NCBI RefSeq assembly: GCF_002999135.1
Contig: NZ_CP027229.1
Coordinates: forward strand, 1,818,001 to 1,882,000
DNA length: 64,000 nt
Source of the DNA: Capnocytophaga sp. oral taxon 878
GTDB taxonomy: Bacteria; Bacteroidota; Bacteroidia; Flavobacteriales; Flavobacteriaceae
Direction: 5' to 3'
Positions 56,508 through 64,000 of this stretch are shown in pieces (position 1 is the first letter of the stretch; the number at the start of each line of letters is the position of its first letter). The notes under the pieces were generated by a model that was not told the origin of the DNA, did no database searches, and saw only the letters and a program-made list of their open reading frames with translations. The position numbers were made by a program, and so were the translations under genes.

Positions 56508-56834
56508 ATGTCAAAAACAGCAAATGTAGTATTAGGCTTAGCAGTAGGTACTGCTATCGGAGTAGGTTTGGGCATCCTTTTTGCGCCCGACGAAGGTAAA
56601 AACACACGTCAAAAAATTAAAGACACTCTCAGAGATAAGTCTCAAGATTTAAAAGATCAATTGGATAACCTCACAGAGAATGTACGTGAGAAATCATTGG
56701 AACTAAAAGGCTCTTTAGAAGAAAAAGTAGACAGGCTATTTTCAAAATCAAGCAATAAAGCCGAAGATGTAATTAGCCTTCTAGAAAAAAAATTAGCTTC
56801 ATTAAAAGAAGAAGCCGCTAAAATTAAAAAATAA
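56508..56834 (+). CDS. YtxH-domain stress-type protein
   Basis: A 108-residue protein with one N-terminal membrane-like helix (about 7-27: VVLGLAVGTAIGVGLGILFA, with the APDEGKNTRQKIKD that follows typical of YtxH/GvpP domains) and a Lys/Glu-rich coiled-coil tail. Such proteins associate with general stress or envelope responses. First gene of a three-gene plus-strand operon. Confidence 0.9.
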   Translation: MSKTANVVLGLAVGTAIGVGLGILFAPDEGKNTRQKIKDTLRDKSQDLKDQLDNLTENVREKSLELKGSLEEKVDRLFSKSSNKAEDVISLLEKKLASLKEEAAKIKK

Positions 56835-56838
56835 TTTT

Positions 56839-57219
56839 ATGCCCATTCATTCTATTAAAGAAACATTTGTAGAAGTTCCTACAAAAGCAAACTCAGCCCT
56901 TAATTCACAGTTATCTTACTATAAACTCGTGCTTTTTAGGTTTATAGCCAAATCTTCTTACGGACTAATAAGTTTTTTTGTCTATGGCTTTGCAAGTTTG
57001 CTAATACTGTTTTTCCTATCTCTCGCCGCCGCTTATGCCATAGGCGAAGCATTAGGTAGTAATGGTTTAGGATTTGCTATTGTAGGAGCTTTCTATATAG
57101 TGTTATCGTTAGTAGTTCTATTATTTCGCAAAAAACTAATTGAAAGGTCTCTATTGCGAAAACTATCCGAAATCTATTTTAAAACAGACCCCGAAGACGA
57201 AGAAGAAAATGAACAATAA
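56839..57219 (+). CDS. Holin-superfamily-like membrane protein
   Basis: A 126-residue protein with two central membrane helices (about 48-72 and 78-100), soluble charged ends and an acidic C-terminus (PEDEEENEQ). The layout and the neighbourhood fit the phage-holin/DUF1469 (Actinobacteriophage holin III-like) families that commonly follow YtxH genes in Bacteroidota. Not a phage lysis gene here. It overlaps the next gene by 11 bases. Confidence 0.83.
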   Translation: MPIHSIKETFVEVPTKANSALNSQLSYYKLVLFRFIAKSSYGLISFFVYGFASLLILFFLSLAAAYAIGEALGSNGLGFAIVGAFYIVLSLVVLLFRKKLIERSLLRKLSEIYFKTDPEDEEENEQ

Positions 57220-57454
57220 AACCTTTTCATCATTTGAAGAAATCGATAATGAAATTAGACTACTGCGATTAGAAAAAGAGATTGACCGACTGTCTCTCAC
57301 ACAACAAGTATCAGCTTCAGCAGAAAGTTTAAGTCCAAAAAACTTATTAGCCAATACTTTGGGTTCTTTATTTAACAACAAACGATGGTTAAATATAGCT
57401 TTGGGATACGGAATGCAACTTTTAGCAAAAAGATATTTAAACAAAAACAAATAA
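57209..57454 (+). CDS. Small DUF6327-like protein
   Basis: An 81-residue protein starting MNNKTFSSFEEIDNEIRLLR, with a coiled-coil-like first half and a C-terminal stretch WLNIALGYGMQLLAKRYL that may be membrane-associated. The EEIDNEIRLLRLEKEID start is seen in small partner proteins downstream of YtxH-holin pairs. The shorter start (57209) is chosen because the frame before it overlaps the upstream gene. Confidence 0.8.
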   Translation: MNNKTFSSFEEIDNEIRLLRLEKEIDRLSLTQQVSASAESLSPKNLLANTLGSLFNNKRWLNIALGYGMQLLAKRYLNKNK

Positions 57455-57570
57455 AAATGTCTTCTATAGTTAGAAAATATCACAATCAATATCTTTTAAA
57501 ATTGCATTAAGCATCTCAATAATATATTATCACATCAAACTTTAATATTAATTTTTAAATTTAATCAACT

Positions 57571-57951
57571 ATGAAGAAAATTATTGCATTAGCTTCAGTG
57601 ATTTGTTTATCACTAGTTTTTTTTGCTTCTTGTAGCAAAAATGATGACCCAGCCGACAACGACCTTTTTGTAGGAACCTACAAAGGTAGCATCTCTTACT
57701 CAGATGGTAAAGAGAAAAAGGCTTTTGATAATGGTTCAGTAACTGTTGTCAAAACTGGGAACGATTACCATTTCCGTTTTTCAGACGGCATTCCTAACCT
57801 TACAGGTGTTAGTTTCAAAAAAGAAGGAGATAACATTTTAGTAAATGCTGATTTGCTAGATGGCGTAAAAGTAATTAGAATCAACGCCTCTTCATTGAAC
57901 ATTCTGTACACTACAGACGGAAAAACCTGGACTGCCAACGCAAAAAGGTAA
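57571..57951 (+). CDS. Small lipoprotein
   Basis: A 126-residue lipoprotein (lipobox FFASC, Cys21). The mature part is a small beta-rich domain (TYKGSISYSDGKEKKAFDNG, VTVVKTGNDYHFRFSDG). It resembles single-domain calycin-like or DUF-type lipoproteins of Bacteroidota, but the family cannot be named from sequence. Its own bidirectional terminator follows. Confidence 0.88.
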   Translation: MKKIIALASVICLSLVFFASCSKNDDPADNDLFVGTYKGSISYSDGKEKKAFDNGSVTVVKTGNDYHFRFSDGIPNLTGVSFKKEGDNILVNADLLDGVKVIRINASSLNILYTTDGKTWTANAKR

Positions 57952-57967
57952 TTTAAAACATTTTACT

Positions 57968-58006
57968 AAAAAACCCCGAAAATATCAAATATTTTCGGGG
58001 TTTTTT
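57968..58006. terminator. Bidirectional terminator
   Basis: An A-rich arm (AAAAAACCCCGAAAATAT) and a T-rich arm (ATATTTTCGGGGTTTTTT) with a three-base loop separate the convergent lipoprotein and GlsB-like genes. Confidence 0.95.
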
Positions 58007-58034
58007 ATCTTTAATAGCTATTCTTTTTCTCTTA

Positions 58035-58286
58035 TTACTTCTTCTTAAATATCAAATTTATCAAGAATAGAATAACAATAGCGCCAATAGCTCCTGTTAA
58101 GATAGCGCCAATCCAACCTTCTCCAAGTGAGATATGGAACACACTTTCCAAAAGCCAATAACCAACGCTACTTCCAAGAATACCAATAATGATATTCCCT
58201 ATAAGTCCTAATCCACTACCTTTGTAGATAGTGCCTCCTAACCATCCAGCGATGGCACCAATAATAAGTGTTGCAATAATACTCAT
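58035..58286 (-). CDS. GlsB/YeaQ/YmgE-family membrane protein
   Basis: With ATG 58286 this is an 83-residue, Gly-rich protein with three membrane segments. GAIAGWLGGTIYKGSGLGLIGNI and GILGSSVGYWL match the transglycosylase-associated (GlsB/YeaQ) family, small stress-related membrane proteins with no shown enzyme activity. A promoter at 58311-58341 fits this start. Confidence 0.93.
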   Translation of the reverse strand: MSIIATLIIGAIAGWLGGTIYKGSGLGLIGNIIIGILGSSVGYWLLESVFHISLGEGWIGAILTGAIGAIVILFLINLIFKKK

Positions 58287-58310
58287 AATTTTAAAATTTA
58301 AATTAGAGTA

Positions 58311-58341
58311 CAAAGATAAGAATTATTTTTGATAAAACCAA
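58311..58341 (-). promoter_or_regulatory. Bacteroidota promoter of the GlsB-like gene
   Basis: On the minus strand TTG, 20 bases, then TATCTTTG, about 25 bases upstream of the start codon. It marks where a leftward tracrRNA would have to end. Confidence 0.7.
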
Positions 58342-58344
58342 ACA

Positions 58345-58495
58345 AAAATCGCAAAAATAAGAAGTACCACTCTTTTTCCTTCCCTTGTCCCTCAAAAATA
58401 GTTCAATTACCATCTTCCCTACGCAACCCAACATATTTTCCGCAACAGCATTCTAAATTGCTTTCAAACTTTATAGCTATATGATTTACAACAAC
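58345..58495 (-). ncRNA. Probable tracrRNA; anti-repeat 58450-58495
   Basis: A 46-base stretch aligns to the CRISPR repeat without gaps, 36 of 46 identical. If it is transcribed leftward and the array rightward, seven of the ten differences (repeat positions 1, 6, 20, 24, 28, 32 and 40) become G-U pairs; only positions 4, 30 and 38 are mismatches. In the opposite orientation none of these would pair. This is the pattern expected of a tracrRNA anti-repeat rather than of random decay. Weak points: no clear promoter upstream, few stable hairpins in the purine-rich tail, and no obvious terminator; the 3' end given here is a guess. Confidence 0.6.
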
Positions 58496-58533
58496 TTATA
58501 TAATTTGCTAATTTGCTAATTTGCTAATTTATA

Positions 58534-58579
58534 ATTGTCAATCTCTTTCAAATTTTGTAGTTTTGTGATTGATAACAAC
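58534..58579 (+). repeat. Orphan CRISPR repeat
   Basis: A single repeat copy, 42 of 46 identical, differing only at positions 1, 6, 10 and 11. It lies 38 bases from the anti-repeat and about 1.7 kb from the array. No second repeat follows within one spacer length. Its embedded promoter (TTG-N20-TAGTTTTG) is intact and points towards 58580. The 38 bases between it and the anti-repeat hold a threefold 8-bp tandem (TAATTTGC). Confidence 0.85.
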
Positions 58580-58897
58580 TTGGAGTAAATCATCAATAGT
58601 GCATTTCACTGAAAGTGAGCATAATCCGAGCTTTTCAGAGGCGTAAGAAAGGTCAAGAACTGATACGCCTTCCTTGGTAATTTGGCATAAAACTTGCGCA
58701 TCATTTTCATACAAGCAGCAGATGTTGTAGTGTATTACGAAAAAGGAGAAGTAGTACATTCTGTAACCATAAGTAGTTCTAGTGGGTACATAGAAGGCAG
58801 TACAGGTTCGGGATTAGGAGGTGTTCAAACAGATATTAGCACAACTTCTTTAATACGTGGATTTCATAAATATGATAAATTAAATTTTAAACACAAA
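58580..58897 (+). other. Coding-like remnant region between orphan repeat and 58898
   Basis: About 320 bases with no confident gene. A frame open from 58694 to 58897 (plus strand) leads straight into the next gene and contains a Ser/Gly-rich, protein-like segment (around residues 25-50). A minus-strand frame (58538-58759) also looks protein-like around ITKEGVSVLDLSYASEKLG. One of these may be the tail of a decayed gene; I cannot say which. Confidence 0.4.
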
Positions 58898-59332
58898 ATG
58901 AAAAAAATTCTTTTAATGGCTCTGATTTGTGGTGTAGGTTATTCACAAGAGTCCAATTTTATCTCGAAAAGTGTTCCTACTCCAAAAACAGCATTTGGTT
59001 CACAATTCTATAGTTTCTATGACATAGACGTACTTGGAATAAATTATAAGTTTTTATATCTATCCGATGATAAAAAAATAGAAGTTGTAACAACAAAAGA
59101 CCCAAAATTTACTATCAACGGAAAGAATTATTGGAACATTCCATATAAAGATTTTTCAGAAGAAGTAAAAGGGTATTCTTTCATATATGGGCTTTATTTT
59201 GTGAAGTTTGACAATGGTTGGTTTGGTTGTTATGGAAAATATCAACTTCCACATCTTATCGAAAACAACAAACCTTTGCCTCCTGATGATGAAAAACCTT
59301 CATTTTTTGTAAAAACAAATCTTTTGGAATAA
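58898..59332 (+). CDS. Small secreted protein
   Basis: With ATG 58898 this is a 144-residue protein with signal peptide (KKILLMALICGVGYSQ). The mature part is Phe/Tyr/Lys-rich and beta-like (INYKFLYLSDDKKIEVV, INGKNYWNIPYKDF, DNGWFGCYGKYQLPHL). No family recognised. It lies in the accessory stretch between the tracrRNA candidate and the array. The frame is open for 68 codons upstream, possibly a remnant of a larger gene. Confidence 0.75.
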   Translation: MKKILLMALICGVGYSQESNFISKSVPTPKTAFGSQFYSFYDIDVLGINYKFLYLSDDKKIEVVTTKDPKFTINGKNYWNIPYKDFSEEVKGYSFIYGLYFVKFDNGWFGCYGKYQLPHLIENNKPLPPDDEKPSFFVKTNLLE

Positions 59333-59368
59333 AATTTTGCAAACACACTTATCCTAATAAATTATTTC

Positions 59369-59396
59369 AACCCATTGCAAAACAATGCAATGGGTT
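59369..59396 (+). terminator. Possible terminator hairpin
   Basis: AACCCATTGC and GCAATGGGTT form a ten-base stem 36 bases after the stop at 59332. No strong T run follows, so confidence is low. Confidence 0.45.
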
Positions 59397-59469
59397 ATGT
59401 TCTTATGTTACCCAGCTAACAAAACAACTTGCCTTACAAAAAATATTCAGCAATAAAAATGTTCATATT

Positions 59470-60072
59470 ATGAAAAACTTTTTATTCTTTATTTTCGTAG
59501 GAGTAGTATGCTCCTGCAAGAACACATAAAATCAAGAAATAAAAAAGGAAGAAGCCAAAAAACTTTCTAAATTAGAAATATTATATATGCTCCCCAAAGA
59601 TTCTATTTATGAATTTTATGACTTGTCAAATGATAGTATCAAAGAATTTCCTGATTTATCGGAATATTCTATTAAGAAATTGGATTTGTCTCGTAATATG
59701 ATACAAGAAATGGAATATAAAAAAATGCCTAAAAGCATTGTAGAATTGAACCTCTCCCATAACTTTTTTTTGAAAAGTTTTTTTCTGAGCAACAAAACAC
59801 CTAAAACTTTAAAAAACTTGAATTTGTCATACAATAATATTTCAAGTTACAATACAGTTATTTCGTTAAAACGGCTTGCTATAAATAACAATAATTTAGA
59901 AAGTATTTCATTAGGAAATGAAAAAATGGACTTTTTAGACATCTCAAATAATCCAAAATTGAGTAATGAAATGTTTTTTGACCCAAAATATGTAGATACA
60001 ATCATTCATAACAACATAGCTAATAATAAGCCTCTGGTTTTTTATTTCAACAAAAGTTTTATCATCGAGTAA
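59470..60072 (+). pseudogene. Leucine-rich-repeat lipoprotein with in-frame stop
   Basis: From ATG 59470 the frame encodes a lipoprotein signal (MKNFLFFIFVGVVCSCKNT) and then meets TAA. The same frame continues without further stops, through residues resembling a mature lipoprotein (NQEIKKEEAKKLSK) and ATG 59587, to LRR units (SIKKLDLSRNMI, SIVELNLSHNFF, TLKNLNLSYNNI, MDFLDISNNP) and a stop at 60072. It is probably a nonsense-mutated lipoprotein. The part from 59587 could still be translated as a 161-residue signal-less protein. A partial copy follows at 60073. Confidence 0.7.
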
Positions 60073-60302
60073 TATTCTGAAAACCCTTATTATTTATTCT
60101 TGTGGGAGTATTATGCTTCTGCAAGAATACATAACCTCAAGAAATAGATGTAAAGCAAGAAATTAAAAAAACTTTCCAAATTGGAAATGCTTTATGCTTT
60201 GCCCAAAGATTCTATTTATGAATTTTATGACTTGTCAAATAATAGTATATCAAAGAATCTCCTGATTTATCAGAATTTCCTATCAAAAAGATAGGCAAGC
60301 AC
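60073..60302 (+). pseudogene. Truncated tandem copy of the LRR lipoprotein
   Basis: A second, diverged copy of the first ~230 bases of the preceding gene: signal (LVGVLCFCKNT), the same TAA at the same codon, then the matching PKDSIYEFYDLSNNSI-type segment with frameshifts. The start codon is changed to CTG. It ends at the edge of the CRISPR array (first repeat at 60311). Confidence 0.75.
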
Positions 60303-60310
60303 TCACGTTC

Positions 60311-61572
60311 ATTGTGAATTGCTTTCAAATTTTGTAGTTTTATGATTGATAACAACCAAAGCCGAACTACAACGCCGTGAACAAGCGTTGTGAATTGCTT
60401 TCAAATTTTGTAGTTTTGTGATTGATAACAACTCTATTTTATATTAATTACAATGAATGTTAGTTGTGAATTGCTTTCAAATTTTGTAGTTTTGTGATTG
60501 ATAACAACTCTTAGGTCATAGAGACTTCCCTGGTGTCGGTTGTGAATTGCTTTCAAATTTTGTAGTTTTGTGATTAATAACAACACAAAAATAATATAGA
60601 ATGCTTCTTTTCCCGTTGTGAATTGCTTTCAAATTTTGTAGTTTTGTGATTGATAACAACTAAGGCAAAAATATATGCATTTCAAACCTCGTTGTGAGTT
60701 GCTTTCAAATTTTGTAGTTTTGTGATTGATAACAACCTTAGTTTGGGGCTTGCCAGCATAGCTATAGTTGTGAGTTGCTTTCAAATTTTGTAGTTTTGTG
60801 ATTGATAACAACATATTCGTATTAGTAACGTTTAATTTTGCAGTTGTGAATTGCTTTCAAATTTTGTAGTTTTGTGATTGATAACAACGAAAAGGCAAAA
60901 TTATTAACGGAAAATTTAGTTGTGAGTTGCTTTCAAATTTTGTAGTTTTGTGATTGATAACAACGAAGTAATTCTGCAATTCATTACTTGATTAGTTGTG
61001 AGTTGCTTTCAAATTTTGTAGTTTTGTGATTGATAACAACTGGTTGGTTATTTTGGTGAAGCAAAATTACGTTGTGAGTTGCTTTCAAATTTTGTAGTTT
61101 TGTGATTGATAACAACATTAAGGGTAAGATGATGTTAGCAGAGCGGGTTGTGAGTTGCTTTCAAATTTTGTAGTTTTGTGATTGATAACAACATGGGCAA
61201 CAGTAACCTCTGTAGATTGGCAGTTGTGAGTTGCTTTCAAATTTTGTAGTTTTGTGATTGATAACAACTAAAGACGTTTGTCTTCTTTGCGGATACGTGT
61301 TGTGAGTTGCTTTCAAATTTTGTAGTTTTGTGATTGATAACAACTATTATATGGCAGTTAGTGGTGAGTTTGTTGTTGTGAGTTGCTTTCAAATTTTGTA
61401 GTTTTGTGATTGATAACAACTTCTTTTGTTACAGCTTCGATAAAAAAGGCGTTGTGAGTTGCTTTCAAATTTTGTAGTTTTGTGATTGATAACAACATTC
61501 TTGTTAATAGCCCCGTCAATTCCCCTGTTGTGAGTTGCTTTCAAATTTTGTAGTTTTGTGATTGATAACAAC
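60311..61572 (+). CRISPR. Type II-C CRISPR array, 17 repeats and 16 spacers
   Basis: Exactly regular: 46-base repeats beginning GTTGTGA and ending GATAACAAC, with 30-base spacers, period 76. Repeats 1-5 and 8 carry GAATTGC; repeats 6, 7 and 9-17 carry GAGTTGC. Repeat 1 (60311) is degenerate (first base A, and a G-to-A at position 32) and repeat 4 has G-to-A at position 38, so the left end is probably the old end and the cas2 side the adaptation end. Each repeat holds TTG (positions 2-4), 20 bases, then TAGTTTTG (positions 25-32), a Bacteroidota promoter reading rightward. No spacer could be matched to a target by eye. Confidence 0.99.
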
Positions 61573-61625
61573 CTCAATTTTCTAAAGGTTTTAGTATCAA
61601 TCTGTTTTACTGAAAAACAGTACTG

Positions 61626-61673
61626 AAAAACCTCCTCTTTAGCCTTATAAGCAAAGGCAAAAGAGGAGGTTTT
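61626..61673. terminator. Bidirectional terminator between array and cas operon
   Basis: The stem AAAAACCTCCTCTTTAGCC pairs with GGCAAAAGAGGAGGTTTT (small internal mismatch), with A/T runs on both sides. It separates the rightward array from the leftward cas9-cas1-cas2 operon. Confidence 0.85.
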
Positions 61674-61689
61674 CTCTTTCCTATTCTTC

Positions 61690-62917
<1,228 letters not shown>

Positions 62918-62953
62918 AGTTTAAAGGGTGTTTTTATTGTTTTTTTAAAAGCT

Positions 62954-64000
62954 CTATGCTTTAGTGATGTTTCCTAGGCGGTCTACTTTTAGTTTAATAC
63001 AGACTTCTTTTATTTGTACCCCTTCTATACTCGCTGTTTTAGTATCAAAAGAACCAGAATCTTTTCCCTTTTTATCAATCTCTTTAGGACAAATAGCTTT
63101 TGCAACTCTATTAGGTGTAAAATAACAAGTGGTAGAAGAAAAATCATTTACATTGTAAATTCTTTCTTTCTGTTCTTTGCTGAGATTATTGAAATCTATT
63201 GTCTCTGCGATTTCTCCTTCCATAGGCACATATACCAAATCGTTAGGCGAAAGGCTAAATAATAGTGGTTCTCCTTTTTTATTACGCTCAGGGACAGAAG
63301 GATGTCCTTGTTTTTGTCGTTCAATTACTTCGTTGAGGGGGATCGTTGCATAAGTGCGTTTTCCTTTGCCTTGATATACTCCAAAATACAAGTTAGGTGC
63401 TCCCTGAACATATTTCTTAGACTTTGTCCCTTTTTCTCCTAATACAAACCTACCACTTCCCTTTTCATAAATTCTCACTTTATAAATAGGTTGATGTTTC
63501 TTGCCATCGTTGTATTGGGCTATATTTTTGTTGAGTTCTTCTAATCCTTCTGCTGAAAAAGCTACTTCTGGGCTTCCTTTATATTTGAGATAGTTGAGTA
63601 ATATTTTTTGGATACCTGTATCGGTAATTTTACTAATTTTCTTCACATCGAAACTACTATCAACTGGTTTTCTAGTAGCTGTTAATATATTCCCCTTACC
63701 TACTTTTTCTCTTTTTAAAGAAATTTTCCCTGAAAAAGTTTCCTCGTGTAAAGGCTTTCTGATAGCCCAATTAGTTCCCTCTTGTTTTACTTTCTTTTTT
63801 ACAAGTACACCATTTTTCTCTTCCCATTTTTCATAATAGTTGGTAGCTTTATTAATCACTCTTAGGTTTTGTTTAAAACTCACTACTATATATTCGAGGG
63901 ATTCTTTGGCTTCTTGAGTGAATGTAGCCCAAGGTTTCTTGAATTGCCAGTTATTATTCTTTTTCTCACAGAGGATGGCGCGAAGGTCTATGCGAGATTG
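62954..64000 (-). CDS. cas9: Cas9 endonuclease, C-terminal part only (truncated by window)
   Basis: An open frame from the window's right edge to the stop at 62954 (348 residues). It begins inside the region after RuvC-III and carries the PAM-interacting side. Recognisable segments: RIDLRAILCEKKNNNWQFKKPW, EAKESLEYIVVSF, ITDTGIQKILLNYL, FVLGEKGTKSKKYVQGAPNL, and LSPNDLVYVPMEGE. The match to type II-C Cas9 of flavobacteria is by pattern and by the adjacent cas1-cas2 without csn2 or cas4. HNH and most RuvC motifs lie outside the window. Confidence 0.93.
   Translation of the reverse strand, partial: QSRIDLRAILCEKKNNNWQFKKPWATFTQEAKESLEYIVVSFKQNLRVINKATNYYEKWEEKNGVLVKKKVKQEGTNWAIRKPLHEETFSGKISLKREKVGKGNILTATRKPVDSSFDVKKISKITDTGIQKILLNYLKYKGSPEVAFSAEGLEELNKNIAQYNDGKKHQPIYKVRIYEKGSGRFVLGEKGTKSKKYVQGAPNLYFGVYQGKGKRTYATIPLNEVIERQKQGHPSVPERNKKGEPLLFSLSPNDLVYVPMEGEIAETIDFNNLSKEQKERIYNVNDFSSTTCYFTPNRVAKAICPKEIDKKGKDSGSFDTKTASIEGVQIKEVCIKLKVDRLGNITKA

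Noticed and set aside
58450-58495. Reading the degenerate repeat as a plain decayed CRISPR repeat
   Set aside because: Seven of ten changes preserve pairing in one orientation only, which plain decay would not do; kept as tracrRNA candidate, though not proven.
60629-61577. Four short minus-strand open frames (60-62 residues) inside the CRISPR array
   Set aside because: They are translations of the repeat itself (phrases LQNLKATHN and INHKTTKFESNSQ recur) and are not proteins.

Overview
The window is low-GC chromosomal DNA of a Bacteroidota member. The family is most likely Flavobacteriaceae, and a Capnocytophaga-like organism is my best guess. The evidence is repeated promoters of the form TTG-N18..20-TAnnTTTG, S46 dipeptidyl peptidase 11, a BspA-type leucine-rich-repeat protein, DUF4836 and DUF2851 proteins, and a type II-C CRISPR locus. 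No rRNA, tRNA, transposase or prophage was found.

Layout. 31-4613 (minus) holds rsgA, a lipoprotein, a CvpA-like protein and a large envelope protein. 4874-5806 (minus) is a cyclophilin-FKBP fusion. 6394-15112 (plus) holds a lipoprotein, a small acidic protein, secA, a DEAD-box helicase, a PAP2 phosphatase and a DUF2851 protein. 15485-20819 (minus) is a polysaccharide-export operon (Wza-like, Wzz-like, HAD hydrolase, unknown, ATPase). 21343-26078 (minus) is an exporter operon (membrane-fusion adaptor, DUF4836 lipoprotein, ABC ATPase, permease). 26774-28350 (plus) holds a PD-(D/E)XK protein and a small alarmone-hydrolase-like HD protein. 28532-35935 (minus) is secE-nusG-rplK-rplA-rplJ-rplL-orf-rpoB, with no rpoC after rpoB. 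36054-44809 (minus) holds bspA-like, LOG, VWA and outer-membrane genes, two tiny paralogous membrane proteins, pdxH and a PpiD-like foldase. 45080-46319 is a cluster resembling orphan immunity genes, one of them a frameshifted SMI1/KNR4 gene. 46325-53740 holds a nitroreductase, DUF1304, dnaJ, grpE, fabH, manA, xth and deoC. 53978-56119 is DPP11. 56508-58286 holds YtxH/holin-like and GlsB-like membrane proteins.

The right end (58300-64000) is the most interesting part. It is a type II-C CRISPR-Cas locus on the minus strand: cas9 (3' part only), cas1, cas2. An array of 17 repeats (46 nt) and 16 spacers (all 30 nt) converges on it. Each repeat contains a complete Bacteroidota promoter. A likely tracrRNA lies at the far side; its anti-repeat differs from the repeat at ten positions, and seven of those keep G-U pairing in only one strand orientation. 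cas1 is interrupted by a one-base frameshift exactly at an A AAA AAC heptamer. Decayed LRR lipoprotein copies and an orphan repeat lie between tracrRNA and array.

A second unexplained feature is a dispersed intergenic element, eight copies in 64 kb. Its core is four tandem 11-bp units (AACGAAGGATA-like). At least four copies sit in a conserved pyrimidine-rich context of about 300 bp.
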